64,000 bases of DNA from an uncultured Bacilli bacterium. GTDB taxonomy: Bacteria > Bacillota_I > Bacilli_A > RF39 > UBA660. Positions 44,676-52,917 of the stretch are shown here, piece after piece. Positions within the stretch are counted from its first letter, which is position 1. Each line of letters starts with the position of its first letter. A model generated the notes under the pieces. That model searched no databases and was not told where the DNA came from. It saw only the letters and a program-made list of their open reading frames with translations. Made by a program: the position numbers and the translations under genes. The stretch is from assembly GCA_934162445.1 (NCBI GenBank), contig CAKPIT010000001.1, positions 1 through 64,000 of the forward strand, written 5' to 3'.

Positions 44676-45923
44676 CTAAGCATAATCTTGTAGTCTTTTT
44701 CGTCGTTCTGGTTGACGCATCTTTCGAAGTCCTTTACTTTCGGCAAGACAAACATCAAAAGTTGAAAACTTACCATCATTACTACTATTACCACAATTAT
44801 CTTTTCGTAAACCCGATTTATCTAAAGCTTCTACAATTTGTGGCCTTGTCTTTATTACATCATCAACAAAACCATATCTTCTAAGTAAAACAAATCTTTC
44901 AACATCTGTTAAAGTTTCCAAACTCTTATTTATATCTTCCTTCATCATCGTATCAATAACAATATCTTCAACAGGACTTGAAAAATCTTCCGTCTTATCT
45001 ATTTCATCACTTGTCATCACATCTAATGAAGAAGAATTATTAATTACATATAACAAATTTAAATCTTTATGTATTTTTGGGATATCCAAAGAAGAGTCAC
45101 CAAGGGATTCCACAATAGAATTTATATCTTCAATTGTAAATTTTTCAATATCTTTATCGTCTATCTTTCCACTTTGTCTAAGTAAATTAATCGTTTTAAT
45201 AACTTTATTTAATTCAGCTCCACTTGTCTTAGAAACTTTAATAATACTACCAACCGTATATTTATATGTGCGAAAAGCTTTATATAAACTAAATTTTATA
45301 CAAGAAACCGCATAAGTTGAAAAAGCTATTCCACTAGTAAAATCATAATGATCAACCGTTCTAATTAAGGCTTCATAAGCCATTTGCTGAATCTCATCTT
45401 CAGAAATTTGTTCCCCATTTTTATGTAAATTAATGTAATAACTAGTAGCACACCATCTAGCAAGTCGCATATTACCAAGAATAAGTTTTTCTCTAATATC
45501 TTTAATTATATCTTCATTAGCTTGTTTTCTTTCTAAGTCCGTAATACCAGTATTAATATTTTCTAATTTCTTTTTTCTCTCATACAAACTTAAAATTTCT
45601 TCTTGTTTTAATGCCCTCGGTAATTTCTGATCTCGATATGATCTAAGATACATATAATTATCTCCATCATTATCCCAACAAAAATCCGGAATAGTTCCTG
45701 CTACTTCAATATTTTCTTGAGCTAAAAAGGAAATAACAAACGATAATTCTTCATCAGTTAATTTATATTTTGCTAATTGAGACACCTGTATTGATTGAAC
45801 ATTATAAAAATCCCCCGTTACATCATCCCTTCTTCTTTTATTTTTAATATTTTTGGGTATTATTTCCATTTTAACCTTTTCAATTAAATCACTATAATCA
45901 GGCATAGTAACATCTTTTCTCAT
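44676..45923 (-). CDS. Atypical sigma-70 family factor
   Basis: 415 residues. Region 2 is readable: LILGNMRLARWCATSYY, DEIQQMAYEALIRTVDHYDF, and FSTYAVSCIKFSLYKAF. Region 4 carries LTDVERFVLLRRYGF and a helix-turn-helix-like stretch interrupted by a Gly/Asn/Ser-rich loop (GLRKDNCGNSSNDGK), then SKGLRKMRQPERRKRLQ, like the basic end of sigma-70. A 110-residue N-terminal domain (PDYSDLIEKVKME...) is not part of sigma region 1 as I know it. It is not SigA. Likely an alternative sigma factor of unknown regulon. A strong promoter precedes it. Confidence 0.75.
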   Translation of the reverse strand: MRKDVTMPDYSDLIEKVKMEIIPKNIKNKRRRDDVTGDFYNVQSIQVSQLAKYKLTDEELSFVISFLAQENIEVAGTIPDFCWDNDGDNYMYLRSYRDQKLPRALKQEEILSLYERKKKLENINTGITDLERKQANEDIIKDIREKLILGNMRLARWCATSYYINLHKNGEQISEDEIQQMAYEALIRTVDHYDFTSGIAFSTYAVSCIKFSLYKAFRTYKYTVGSIIKVSKTSGAELNKVIKTINLLRQSGKIDDKDIEKFTIEDINSIVESLGDSSLDIPKIHKDLNLLYVINNSSSLDVMTSDEIDKTEDFSSPVEDIVIDTMMKEDINKSLETLTDVERFVLLRRYGFVDDVIKTRPQIVEALDKSGLRKDNCGNSSNDGKFSTFDVCLAESKGLRKMRQPERRKRLQDYA

Positions 45924-45946
45924 ATATTTTTCCCCCCTAAAAAACT

Positions 45947-45956
45947 ATGTGCACAT
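45947..45956. promoter_or_regulatory. Palindrome at the start of the sigma-like transcript
   Basis: ATGTGCACAT is a perfect 10-bp palindrome at the expected transcription start, a position suited to a repressor. Confidence 0.35.
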
Positions 45957-45983
45957 TATATCACAAAATCGTTATTTAGTCAA
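45955..45983 (-). promoter_or_regulatory. Strong promoter of the sigma-like gene
   Basis: Minus strand: -35 TTGACT (45983-45978), 17-bp spacer, -10 TATAAT (45960-45955). Confidence 0.8.
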
Positions 45984-45995
45984 TATTTACATACT

Positions 45996-46709
45996 TTAAA
46001 TAAAAATAATAACATCAAATATAATCATTAAACCTAAACTAATATAAAATATTATATTTTTACTTTTATCACTAAGTTTAAAATCCGTATAAAAAAGTGT
46101 TCTTATTTTATTAATAATATTAAATCTTGTCATTAAAAAGGTAAATACTATCACTCCTAAAAAATTTAATATAATATCATCAATATCAAATACCCCTGTA
46201 TGTGTAACTCCCTGAAGTACTTCTATCAAAATAATAAGTGGAAATACAATTATTGTTTGCCACAATACATTATTATATTTTTTATTTTTAACCATCAATA
46301 GAAATGATAATGGAAAAAGCATTACACAATTACCCACTATATTTTTTAATATTGATAAATAACTACCATATTTAAGTTGTGACTTTATTGTATAAAAAGG
46401 AATACTCTGTCCAATATACCAACTACTATAAAAGTTTATTCCATTTCGTCCTATAAAAAAAGTAAAAGTAAATAATAAAAGAAGAAAAAGAATTATATAA
46501 ATCATAATATTAATTTCAAATATTTTCTCCTCATTTCTTTTAATCCCATAAGTATAAATAACTAAACATAATAAAGTCATAAACAATATACATTTTAAAT
46601 AATCCATATTATAAATATATTGATTTCTCCCAATAAGCATCATATAAAAATAAATTAATAAACTAAATATCACTACACTATTCTTTATAATTCTAATATT
46701 TTTATTCAT
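45996..46709 (-). CDS. VanZ-family membrane protein
   Basis: 237 residues with about seven hydrophobic segments. The VanZ core is visible: GNCVMLFPLSFLL, then LIILIEVLQGVTHTGVFDID and DIILNFLGVIVFTFL. VanZ relatives affect envelope or teicoplanin sensitivity but their biochemical role is unclear. It has no obvious operon partner; the sortase substrate gene follows after 81 bp. Confidence 0.88.
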   Translation of the reverse strand: MNKNIRIIKNSVVIFSLLIYFYMMLIGRNQYIYNMDYLKCILFMTLLCLVIYTYGIKRNEEKIFEINIMIYIILFLLLLFTFTFFIGRNGINFYSSWYIGQSIPFYTIKSQLKYGSYLSILKNIVGNCVMLFPLSFLLMVKNKKYNNVLWQTIIVFPLIILIEVLQGVTHTGVFDIDDIILNFLGVIVFTFLMTRFNIINKIRTLFYTDFKLSDKSKNIIFYISLGLMIIFDVIIFI

Positions 46710-46759
46710 AACAATCGCCTACTTACTAATAAGTATACTTCATTATAAAGAAGAAGAAA

Positions 46760-46782
46760 ATAAAAAAGGACCTATTGGTCCT
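46760..46782 (-). terminator. Terminator after the surface protein gene
   Basis: Minus strand AGGACC-AATA-GGTCCT followed by TTTTTATTTT. Confidence 0.85.
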
Positions 46783-46790
46783 AATTATTT

Positions 46791-48530
46791 TTAATTAAAG
46801 AATTTTTTATAAGTAACAACCATTCCTGCTAAACCTAATACTAATAAACCACCAAATATAATGATATTATCACTAGTCTCAGGGTTAGTTATAGCAGTTT
46901 TCTTAACATCTTCATAAGCTAATGCATAAGTTGAGAACTTATCACTTTCAAAAGTAACAATATTCTTATCTAATTTAGTATCTAAAATATCTGTTTTATC
47001 ACCATGAACTCTAACTACATAGAAATGTCTTTCATAACCATCTTCTGTTTTTAATAAACTATCAGGAATTGCTACTGCAAATTTAACTTTCTCTGTTAAT
47101 TTATCTAAACTACCAAGATAATCATCATTTTCTTTATTTTTAACAGCTATTGAAATATCAAAATAATTAGCTACTTTTAAATTTTTACTCTTATCAGTAA
47201 GAGCTTTATCAATACTTTCTTTAACAGTAGAATCAACATCACTTTCCTTTTTATCAGTAACATTAACCTCTATTAAAGGAGTAACATCAGTAACATCAAT
47301 AGAATCATTCTTCATAAGAGATGCGATTAATATATCTTGAATATTACTAATATTTTCAATTCCATATTTTATTGTTTTAACAGGAGATGTTTTATCAATA
47401 CTAGGTACATCAACTGCTATTTCTTTTTTACTAACAACAAATAATGAACCTTCTTCTTTTTCTTGATAATATTGATCTAAGTATGGACGAACACTACTTG
47501 AGAAACTTCCACCAGTAATAGTTGTTTGAACTTTACCAGAATTTACTCCATATCCAGCACTAGGATTTGTAACTCCCATATCCTTTAAACTTAAAACATC
47601 ATAAGCATTTCTACCAACGGCATTAGTCTTAACTAAAGCCTTAGAAGAAATATTTACTTTCATATTTTGTACTTCTTTACCAATATCATAAATAGCAATA
47701 CCACTACCTTTACCATTAGTAGTATTAAAAGTACCACCAGTAATATTTAAGTTTAAATCATTATTATAGCCACTACCAGCTTTATAAGTACCACCAAATA
47801 CGAATAAAGCATCAGCTAACCAAATATTACCACTCTTATTATAATAATCTTTAATATCATCAAGGTCAGTTGTAGCTGCATTGATTGTACCACCAGAAAT
47901 ATTAACATTTCCCATACGTAAACCAATACCACCATCTAAAGTACCACCTGTAATTGTAAGATCAATTGGCCCCGGCATATAAATAGCAGGTCCTTTAAGA
48001 GCTTTTAAACTACCACCGCTAACTACGAAATTCATAGCTCCAGTCGTATTATTACCAGTAAGTGGTGAATAAAAAGTTTCAATACTACCACCTTTAACAT
48101 AAGCAGTACTTCCATTCATACAATAAACACCATAACCAGTATCATTTTTAATAGTTACATTTTTAACCAATGTAAACTCGCCAACAGATTCACTACCTTT
48201 TTCATCTTCTCCAACTTCAATAGCACTAGTATTAGCTTCACCATTGCCAACTACTGTACCACCAGTCTTAGAACTAGTAAGAGTAAGTTTACCATTAACT
48301 TTAATTTTTGTCGTTAAAGTATAACCATTTAAGTCAAGTGTAACATCTTGCCCTTTAGCAATTGTTAAACCATCAACTGTGTAGTTTTTATCTAAAACTA
48401 CTTCCCCCTTAGTTAGGTTATCGATCTTCCCTTGAAGACCATCTTCAGCATTAACCGTCATCATAGACATAACACCCATTACTACTGCAAGAACAAGTGT
48501 TAATCCCATAACTTTTAACTTATCTTTCAT
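46791..48530 (-). CDS. Sortase-anchored surface protein with beta-helix-like repeats
   Basis: 579 residues from the ATG at 48530 (GAGAGGAGAATAAT). A signal peptide covers residues 1 to about 28 (MKDKLKVMGLTLVLAVVMG, cut near VNAED). Residues about 40-330 contain repeated short beta-strand units with GGT/GGS motifs (NISGGTINA, VSGGSLKA, NITGGTFN), as in right-handed beta-helix proteins. The C-terminus has NPETSDN, a hydrophobic helix and a basic tail YKKFFN, a sortase B-like (NPxTx) sorting signal. The sortase B gene is the next gene upstream, so the two are very likely enzyme and substrate. Confidence 0.85.
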   Translation of the reverse strand: MKDKLKVMGLTLVLAVVMGVMSMMTVNAEDGLQGKIDNLTKGEVVLDKNYTVDGLTIAKGQDVTLDLNGYTLTTKIKVNGKLTLTSSKTGGTVVGNGEANTSAIEVGEDEKGSESVGEFTLVKNVTIKNDTGYGVYCMNGSTAYVKGGSIETFYSPLTGNNTTGAMNFVVSGGSLKALKGPAIYMPGPIDLTITGGTLDGGIGLRMGNVNISGGTINAATTDLDDIKDYYNKSGNIWLADALFVFGGTYKAGSGYNNDLNLNITGGTFNTTNGKGSGIAIYDIGKEVQNMKVNISSKALVKTNAVGRNAYDVLSLKDMGVTNPSAGYGVNSGKVQTTITGGSFSSSVRPYLDQYYQEKEEGSLFVVSKKEIAVDVPSIDKTSPVKTIKYGIENISNIQDILIASLMKNDSIDVTDVTPLIEVNVTDKKESDVDSTVKESIDKALTDKSKNLKVANYFDISIAVKNKENDDYLGSLDKLTEKVKFAVAIPDSLLKTEDGYERHFYVVRVHGDKTDILDTKLDKNIVTFESDKFSTYALAYEDVKKTAITNPETSDNIIIFGGLLVLGLAGMVVTYKKFFN

Positions 48531-48611
48531 ATTATTCTCCTCTCTTATCTTAAGAATAACATAACTATAATTATAAGTAAATAAGAAAAAAAAGAAGTTT
48601 ATCAAAAAATG

Positions 48612-49469
48612 TCAACCTCTCTTTTCCACCTTAATTAATTTCGCATGCATAACTACCCTATTTCCAAAATTATCCTTACAAGTTGAAAGTGTTAAAATCT
48701 TATCTCTATTAGAAACATTACCACTAAACTCCTCCATACTTCTTCCCTTAATTGTCTTTAAAAAAGTCGTATAACTATCATCATCATCAAACCTAGTCGT
48801 AATATAATAACTCTCCTTAGGAATAGTATAAACACTAAAAACTTGCCAAAGCGTATTTTCATAAGGCGTTGAAAACCAAATAACATAATTATCTTTGTTT
48901 TTATACCATGAACTAGTAAGTAATTTCTTTAAACTGCCAAACATCGTTCCATTAAATCTACTATGAGCATAAATAACCGTATTTTGATCCATATTTTTAG
49001 CATTATTTCGATAATCCATAAAGACCCATCCCGCTTTATTATTAGACTTATCATAAGCATGAGACAAATAATAATCATTATCAGTAGTCTGAACCACTGG
49101 ATAATTAATATTAGTACCCTTAACAGAAACCCATCCTACAGTATCTTTATTCTCTTTAATTAAATCATTAAAATCAACTTCCAAAAGACTATATTTAATA
49201 TATTTAAAATAATCACTATCTTGATCATCACCATAATTAACATATGATGTATTTTCATTATCTTTATTTTTCTTAGTCCGTACCTTTTTTAACGATTTAC
49301 TAACATCATTTACTTTATCATTATCACTATACCAATTATATATTTTAATACTAGAATATCCAAGTAATAAAAAGAAAAACAAAAACAAAAAAACAGCTAC
49401 TTTCTTTTTTAATCTTAATTTTCTTCTTTTTCCTGCTTGAAACTTAACTCTACTCATTCTATTTTTCAT
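48612..49469 (-). CDS. srtB: Class B sortase
   Basis: 285 residues from the ATG at 49469, with AGGTG upstream. One N-terminal membrane helix (about 25-45), then the SrtB fold: VGWVSVKGTNINYPVVQT, DYRNN, catalytic His in VIYAHSRFNGTMF (about 168), catalytic Cys in LTLSTCKDN (about 262) and Arg in GNRVVMHAKL. It joins a surface protein to peptidoglycan through an NPxTx-type motif; the next gene encodes such a protein (NPETS). Confidence 0.92.
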   Translation of the reverse strand: MKNRMSRVKFQAGKRRKLRLKKKVAVFLFLFFFLLLGYSSIKIYNWYSDNDKVNDVSKSLKKVRTKKNKDNENTSYVNYGDDQDSDYFKYIKYSLLEVDFNDLIKENKDTVGWVSVKGTNINYPVVQTTDNDYYLSHAYDKSNNKAGWVFMDYRNNAKNMDQNTVIYAHSRFNGTMFGSLKKLLTSSWYKNKDNYVIWFSTPYENTLWQVFSVYTIPKESYYITTRFDDDDSYTTFLKTIKGRSMEEFSGNVSNRDKILTLSTCKDNFGNRVVMHAKLIKVEKRG

Positions 49470-49557
49470 AACAAACACCTAATATATTATAACTTATTTT
49501 TTAAAATAAAAAAAGACAAAAGAAAAATCATACCATTATAGCACGATATTCTTTAAT

Positions 49558-49915
49558 TTAAGACTTATTAAAAATAGAATATATAAATAAATCATTTATT
49601 TTACCATTAATTTTATTTCTATATCTATTTTTCAAAGTAGCTTCCCATTTCATCCAACATTTTTATCACTCGGTATAATAGCTTCAATTATACTATAATT
49701 ACATTCGTTAAATAAATAATCAATTATTGTCCTAATAGCTTCTTAAGCCAATAAGCAATCATTTTTTTAGTAGTTTCTTCACTCTCATGACAATTAAACG
49801 TTAAAAATTCATTTGTTTTAATATCACTACCCCAATTAATGAATAAATCATGTAAATCATCCATTGTAATTTTTCTTAAAATTAATCTATCTGTTTCAAT
49901 CAATTTAGTTCCCAT
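49558..49915 (-). pseudogene. Broken GNAT acetyltransferase gene
   Basis: The N-terminal part MGTKLIETDRLILRKITMDD up to MIAYWLKKLLGQ is that of a RimJ/RimL-type GNAT. It stops early. Downstream in other frames are TIIDYLFNECNYSIIEA and, after a further shift, GWMKWEATLKN...DLFIYSIFNKS, which match the end of the same family. The central acetyl-CoA loop is deleted. So the gene has lost its middle and suffered at least two frame changes. Confidence 0.8.
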
Positions 49916-49942
49916 TATAAAACTTTTCTTCAATTACAATTA

Positions 49943-51964
49943 CTAAGCACTATAGTCACATTTACTGCACTTTTCTTCACCATTTTTTAAAACTAACATT
50001 TCGTGACATTCTGGACACTTTTTACCAAGAGGCTTATCCCAATAAGCTTCCTTACATTTAGGAAAATTACTACAACCATAAAAGATTTTTCCTTTTCTTG
50101 TCTTTCTTTCAAGAATATGTCCTGAACACTTAGGACAATCACAAATTTCTACTACTTCTTTTTCTTCTTTTTTAATATATTTGCATTCTGGATAATTACT
50201 GCAAGCTACAAATTCGCCAAACTTTCCTCTTCGTTTTACAAGTGGACTTTGACACACCGGACAAATTTCTCCAGTCTCTTCAGCAGCCTTCTTTTCCATC
50301 TCTGAAAAAGCCTTCTCTACCCGTGGTTCAAACAAATCATAAAATTCTTTTAAAACTTCATTCCAGACAAGTTCTCCAACCGCAATCTTATCAAGTTCAT
50401 TTTCCATATTACTAGTATATTCAACATTAATAATATCACTAAAAAACTCTTGTAATTTATCAGTTGTTTCAATTCCAATCGTTGTTGGCTTAAACTTCTT
50501 ATCTTCAATTGTTACATAATTTCTCTCTTTAATTGTATCAATTGTTTTAGCATAAGTAGAAGGTCTCCCAATTCCTAACTCTTCCATTTCTTTAATCAAT
50601 TTAGCTTCTGTATATCTTGCTGGTGGTTTCGTATAATGAACTTCATCAATCACATCAGAGGCTTGATAAGTATTATTTTCAATAAGATTTGGAATTACCT
50701 TATCTTCATTTTGTTCATAATCACCATAAACTTTTAAATAACCATCAAACACTAAAACACTACCAGTTGCCTTAAATAAGTAATCATTATTATTGAAAAT
50801 TAATGTTGTCTGATCCATAATAGCATCAGAAATAAGTGATGCTAAAGCTCTTTTATAAATTAAACTATATAACTTAAATTCATCCGAACTTAAATACTCT
50901 TTAACTTTAATTGGTTCTCTTAAAATACTAGTTGGTCTAATAGCCTCATGCGCATCTTGAACATTATCAGTATTCTTAGCTTTCTTAATATAGCCAATAT
51001 ATTTTTTACCATATTTCTCTTCAATAAAGTGATAACAACTACCCGTAAATTCATCAGAAAGACGAGTTGAATCAGTACGCATATAAGTAATAAGTCCTAA
51101 CGTCTCACTACCAAGATCAACCCCTTCATATAACTTTTGTGCAAGCATCATCGTCTTTTTAGCGGTAAATCCTAATTTAACTGAGGCTTCTTGTTGTAAA
51201 GTTGAAGTAATAAATGGTGGCTTAGCCGATCTTTTCCTTTGCTTTTTAGTAATACTATTAAGTATATAATCACTTGAAAGACTATTTAAAACCTTATCTT
51301 TTTCATCAGAACTTTTAAGTTCCATATCTTTATCTTTATATCGATAAAAGACAGCTTCCACACCTTCAATAATAGCTGTAATTGTATAATATTCTTCCGG
51401 TACAAACTTAAGAATTTCTCTTTCTCTATCAACAATAAGCTTTAACGCTACGCTCTGTACTCTTCCGGCACTCTTTGCCTTTATTTTTGATTGCAATAAC
51501 TTCGATAACCTAAAACCAATAATCCTATCAAGTATTCTTCTTGTTTCTTGACTTTTAACAAGATCATCATCAATCTTAGAAGGATTGTTAATTGCTTCAA
51601 GTACTTTATTTTTAGTAATTTCATGAAATAACACTCGGTCATAATCTTCATTTTTAATGCCAAGAGCTTCCTTTAAATGCCATGAAATAGCCTCCCCCTC
51701 CCGATCTGGGTCGGTTGCTAGAATAACATGTTTAGAATTCTTAACATCTTTTTTCAATTCACTAATTATCTTCTTTTTGCCCTTTAATGGAACATAATTA
51801 GGTTTAAACCCATTATTAACATCAACCCCAAGGCCAAGTGGTCCACTAGTAGCAAGATCTCTAATATGCCCCATACTAGCTACTACTTTATAATTACTTC
51901 CTAAATATTTTTCAATCGTCTTACTTTTACTAGGACTTTCGACTATTACTAAATTATCAGCCAT
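49943..51964 (-). CDS. topA: DNA topoisomerase I
   Basis: 673 residues from the ATG at 51964. It relaxes negative supercoils. The TOPRIM domain has VIVESPSKSKTIEKYLG and ATDPDREGEAISWHL. The catalytic Tyr is in ITYMRTDSTRLS. Three C-terminal zinc-ribbon repeats follow (CPVCQSPLVKRRGKFGEF, CDCPKCSGHILERKTRKGK and CPECHEMLVLKNGEEKC). Length is usual for Firmicutes. dprA and rnhB, common neighbours elsewhere, are not here. Confidence 0.97.
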   Translation of the reverse strand: MADNLVIVESPSKSKTIEKYLGSNYKVVASMGHIRDLATSGPLGLGVDVNNGFKPNYVPLKGKKKIISELKKDVKNSKHVILATDPDREGEAISWHLKEALGIKNEDYDRVLFHEITKNKVLEAINNPSKIDDDLVKSQETRRILDRIIGFRLSKLLQSKIKAKSAGRVQSVALKLIVDREREILKFVPEEYYTITAIIEGVEAVFYRYKDKDMELKSSDEKDKVLNSLSSDYILNSITKKQRKRSAKPPFITSTLQQEASVKLGFTAKKTMMLAQKLYEGVDLGSETLGLITYMRTDSTRLSDEFTGSCYHFIEEKYGKKYIGYIKKAKNTDNVQDAHEAIRPTSILREPIKVKEYLSSDEFKLYSLIYKRALASLISDAIMDQTTLIFNNNDYLFKATGSVLVFDGYLKVYGDYEQNEDKVIPNLIENNTYQASDVIDEVHYTKPPARYTEAKLIKEMEELGIGRPSTYAKTIDTIKERNYVTIEDKKFKPTTIGIETTDKLQEFFSDIINVEYTSNMENELDKIAVGELVWNEVLKEFYDLFEPRVEKAFSEMEKKAAEETGEICPVCQSPLVKRRGKFGEFVACSNYPECKYIKKEEKEVVEICDCPKCSGHILERKTRKGKIFYGCSNFPKCKEAYWDKPLGKKCPECHEMLVLKNGEEKCSKCDYSA

Positions 51965-52024
51965 TATATCACTTCTTTCATAAAAACTTATATCTAAAAT
52001 TTTTAAAGTTGTCAATCCCTTTTT

Positions 52025-52882
52025 CTATTTTTCTTCCACACCCTCATTAAGAAGTGTATCTAAACTAACCAGTTTAAATCCTCTTTGCTTTATATAATTA
52101 ACAACAACAATCATCTCTTTTAAATTATTATCACTAGGAGTAATATTAATAATACTCCCACTTCTTAAATTACCTTTTAAATTACTATAAATATTATTAT
52201 TAAGTCTAATTGTTGGAATAATTGTATGCATCTTTTGCCTACTACATAAATTTAAAACTGCCTCATCATCATACGTTGCATAACAATATTTACTTTGCAA
52301 ATTAGTAAGGCTTTCTAACTTTCTTCTTCCCTCATTAAAAAGACTAACATCACTAACAGGTAAAAGTTCCATCTCCTGACCATTATTAGCAAGCGTTTTC
52401 ACAAAGTCCATATTATTATCAAGAAAATCTATTGATACAAAAAAAGTACTAGGTATTTTAAAATCACTAAAAAAATCAAGTACTGTTTTATTAGAATCAG
52501 TTAAAGTAAAAACTAATGAAACACTAGAAGTTAACCCATTACCACTTGCTATATATTTATCATAATAATCATCAATTGAAATAATTGGCTTAACTTCTTT
52601 AAACACCATTAAACTCTCATTATAATTACCATAACTCTTCATTCGTAAATAACTTTTCTCTAAATCAATCTTAACGCCATTATACCCCGGTACAATTTTA
52701 TTATTAGTAATAACAGCATCAACAGATTCCCTCTCCTTTTTAGAATTAACCATCTTAAGTTGCCTCATAATAGGATCCTTACTTTCCAAAATCCCAATCA
52801 CTTTATCAGTATAATAAAAAGAAAAAAGAACTAATAAAATTATGAAAAAGATTTCCAAACCACTCTTTATTTTTTTATTCAT
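52025..52882 (-). CDS. Membrane-anchored polysaccharide-deacetylase-like protein
   Basis: 285 residues from the ATG at 52882 (AGGTGAATTAT). One N-terminal membrane helix (about 10-28). The exterior part resembles a NodB fold: VSLVFTLTDSNKTVLDFFSD aligns with the usual TFDDGP motif but has TLTDSN. FKIPSTFFVSIDF, MELLPVSDVSLF (for HSxxH) and IINITPSDNN also align. The metal-binding His residues are not visible, so it is probably not an active deacetylase. It is between topA and a transpeptidase gene, so a cell-wall role is likely. Confidence 0.65.
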   Translation of the reverse strand: MNKKIKSGLEIFFIILLVLFSFYYTDKVIGILESKDPIMRQLKMVNSKKERESVDAVITNNKIVPGYNGVKIDLEKSYLRMKSYGNYNESLMVFKEVKPIISIDDYYDKYIASGNGLTSSVSLVFTLTDSNKTVLDFFSDFKIPSTFFVSIDFLDNNMDFVKTLANNGQEMELLPVSDVSLFNEGRRKLESLTNLQSKYCYATYDDEAVLNLCSRQKMHTIIPTIRLNNNIYSNLKGNLRSGSIINITPSDNNLKEMIVVVNYIKQRGFKLVSLDTLLNEGVEEK

Positions 52883-52917
52883 ATAATTCACCTAATAAAG
52901 CTTATTTTCTAAAAAGA

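Noticed and set aside
44660..44884. Plus-strand frame over the sigma-like gene end
   Set aside because: It overlaps a terminator and the opposite coding sequence; composition is that of an antisense shadow.
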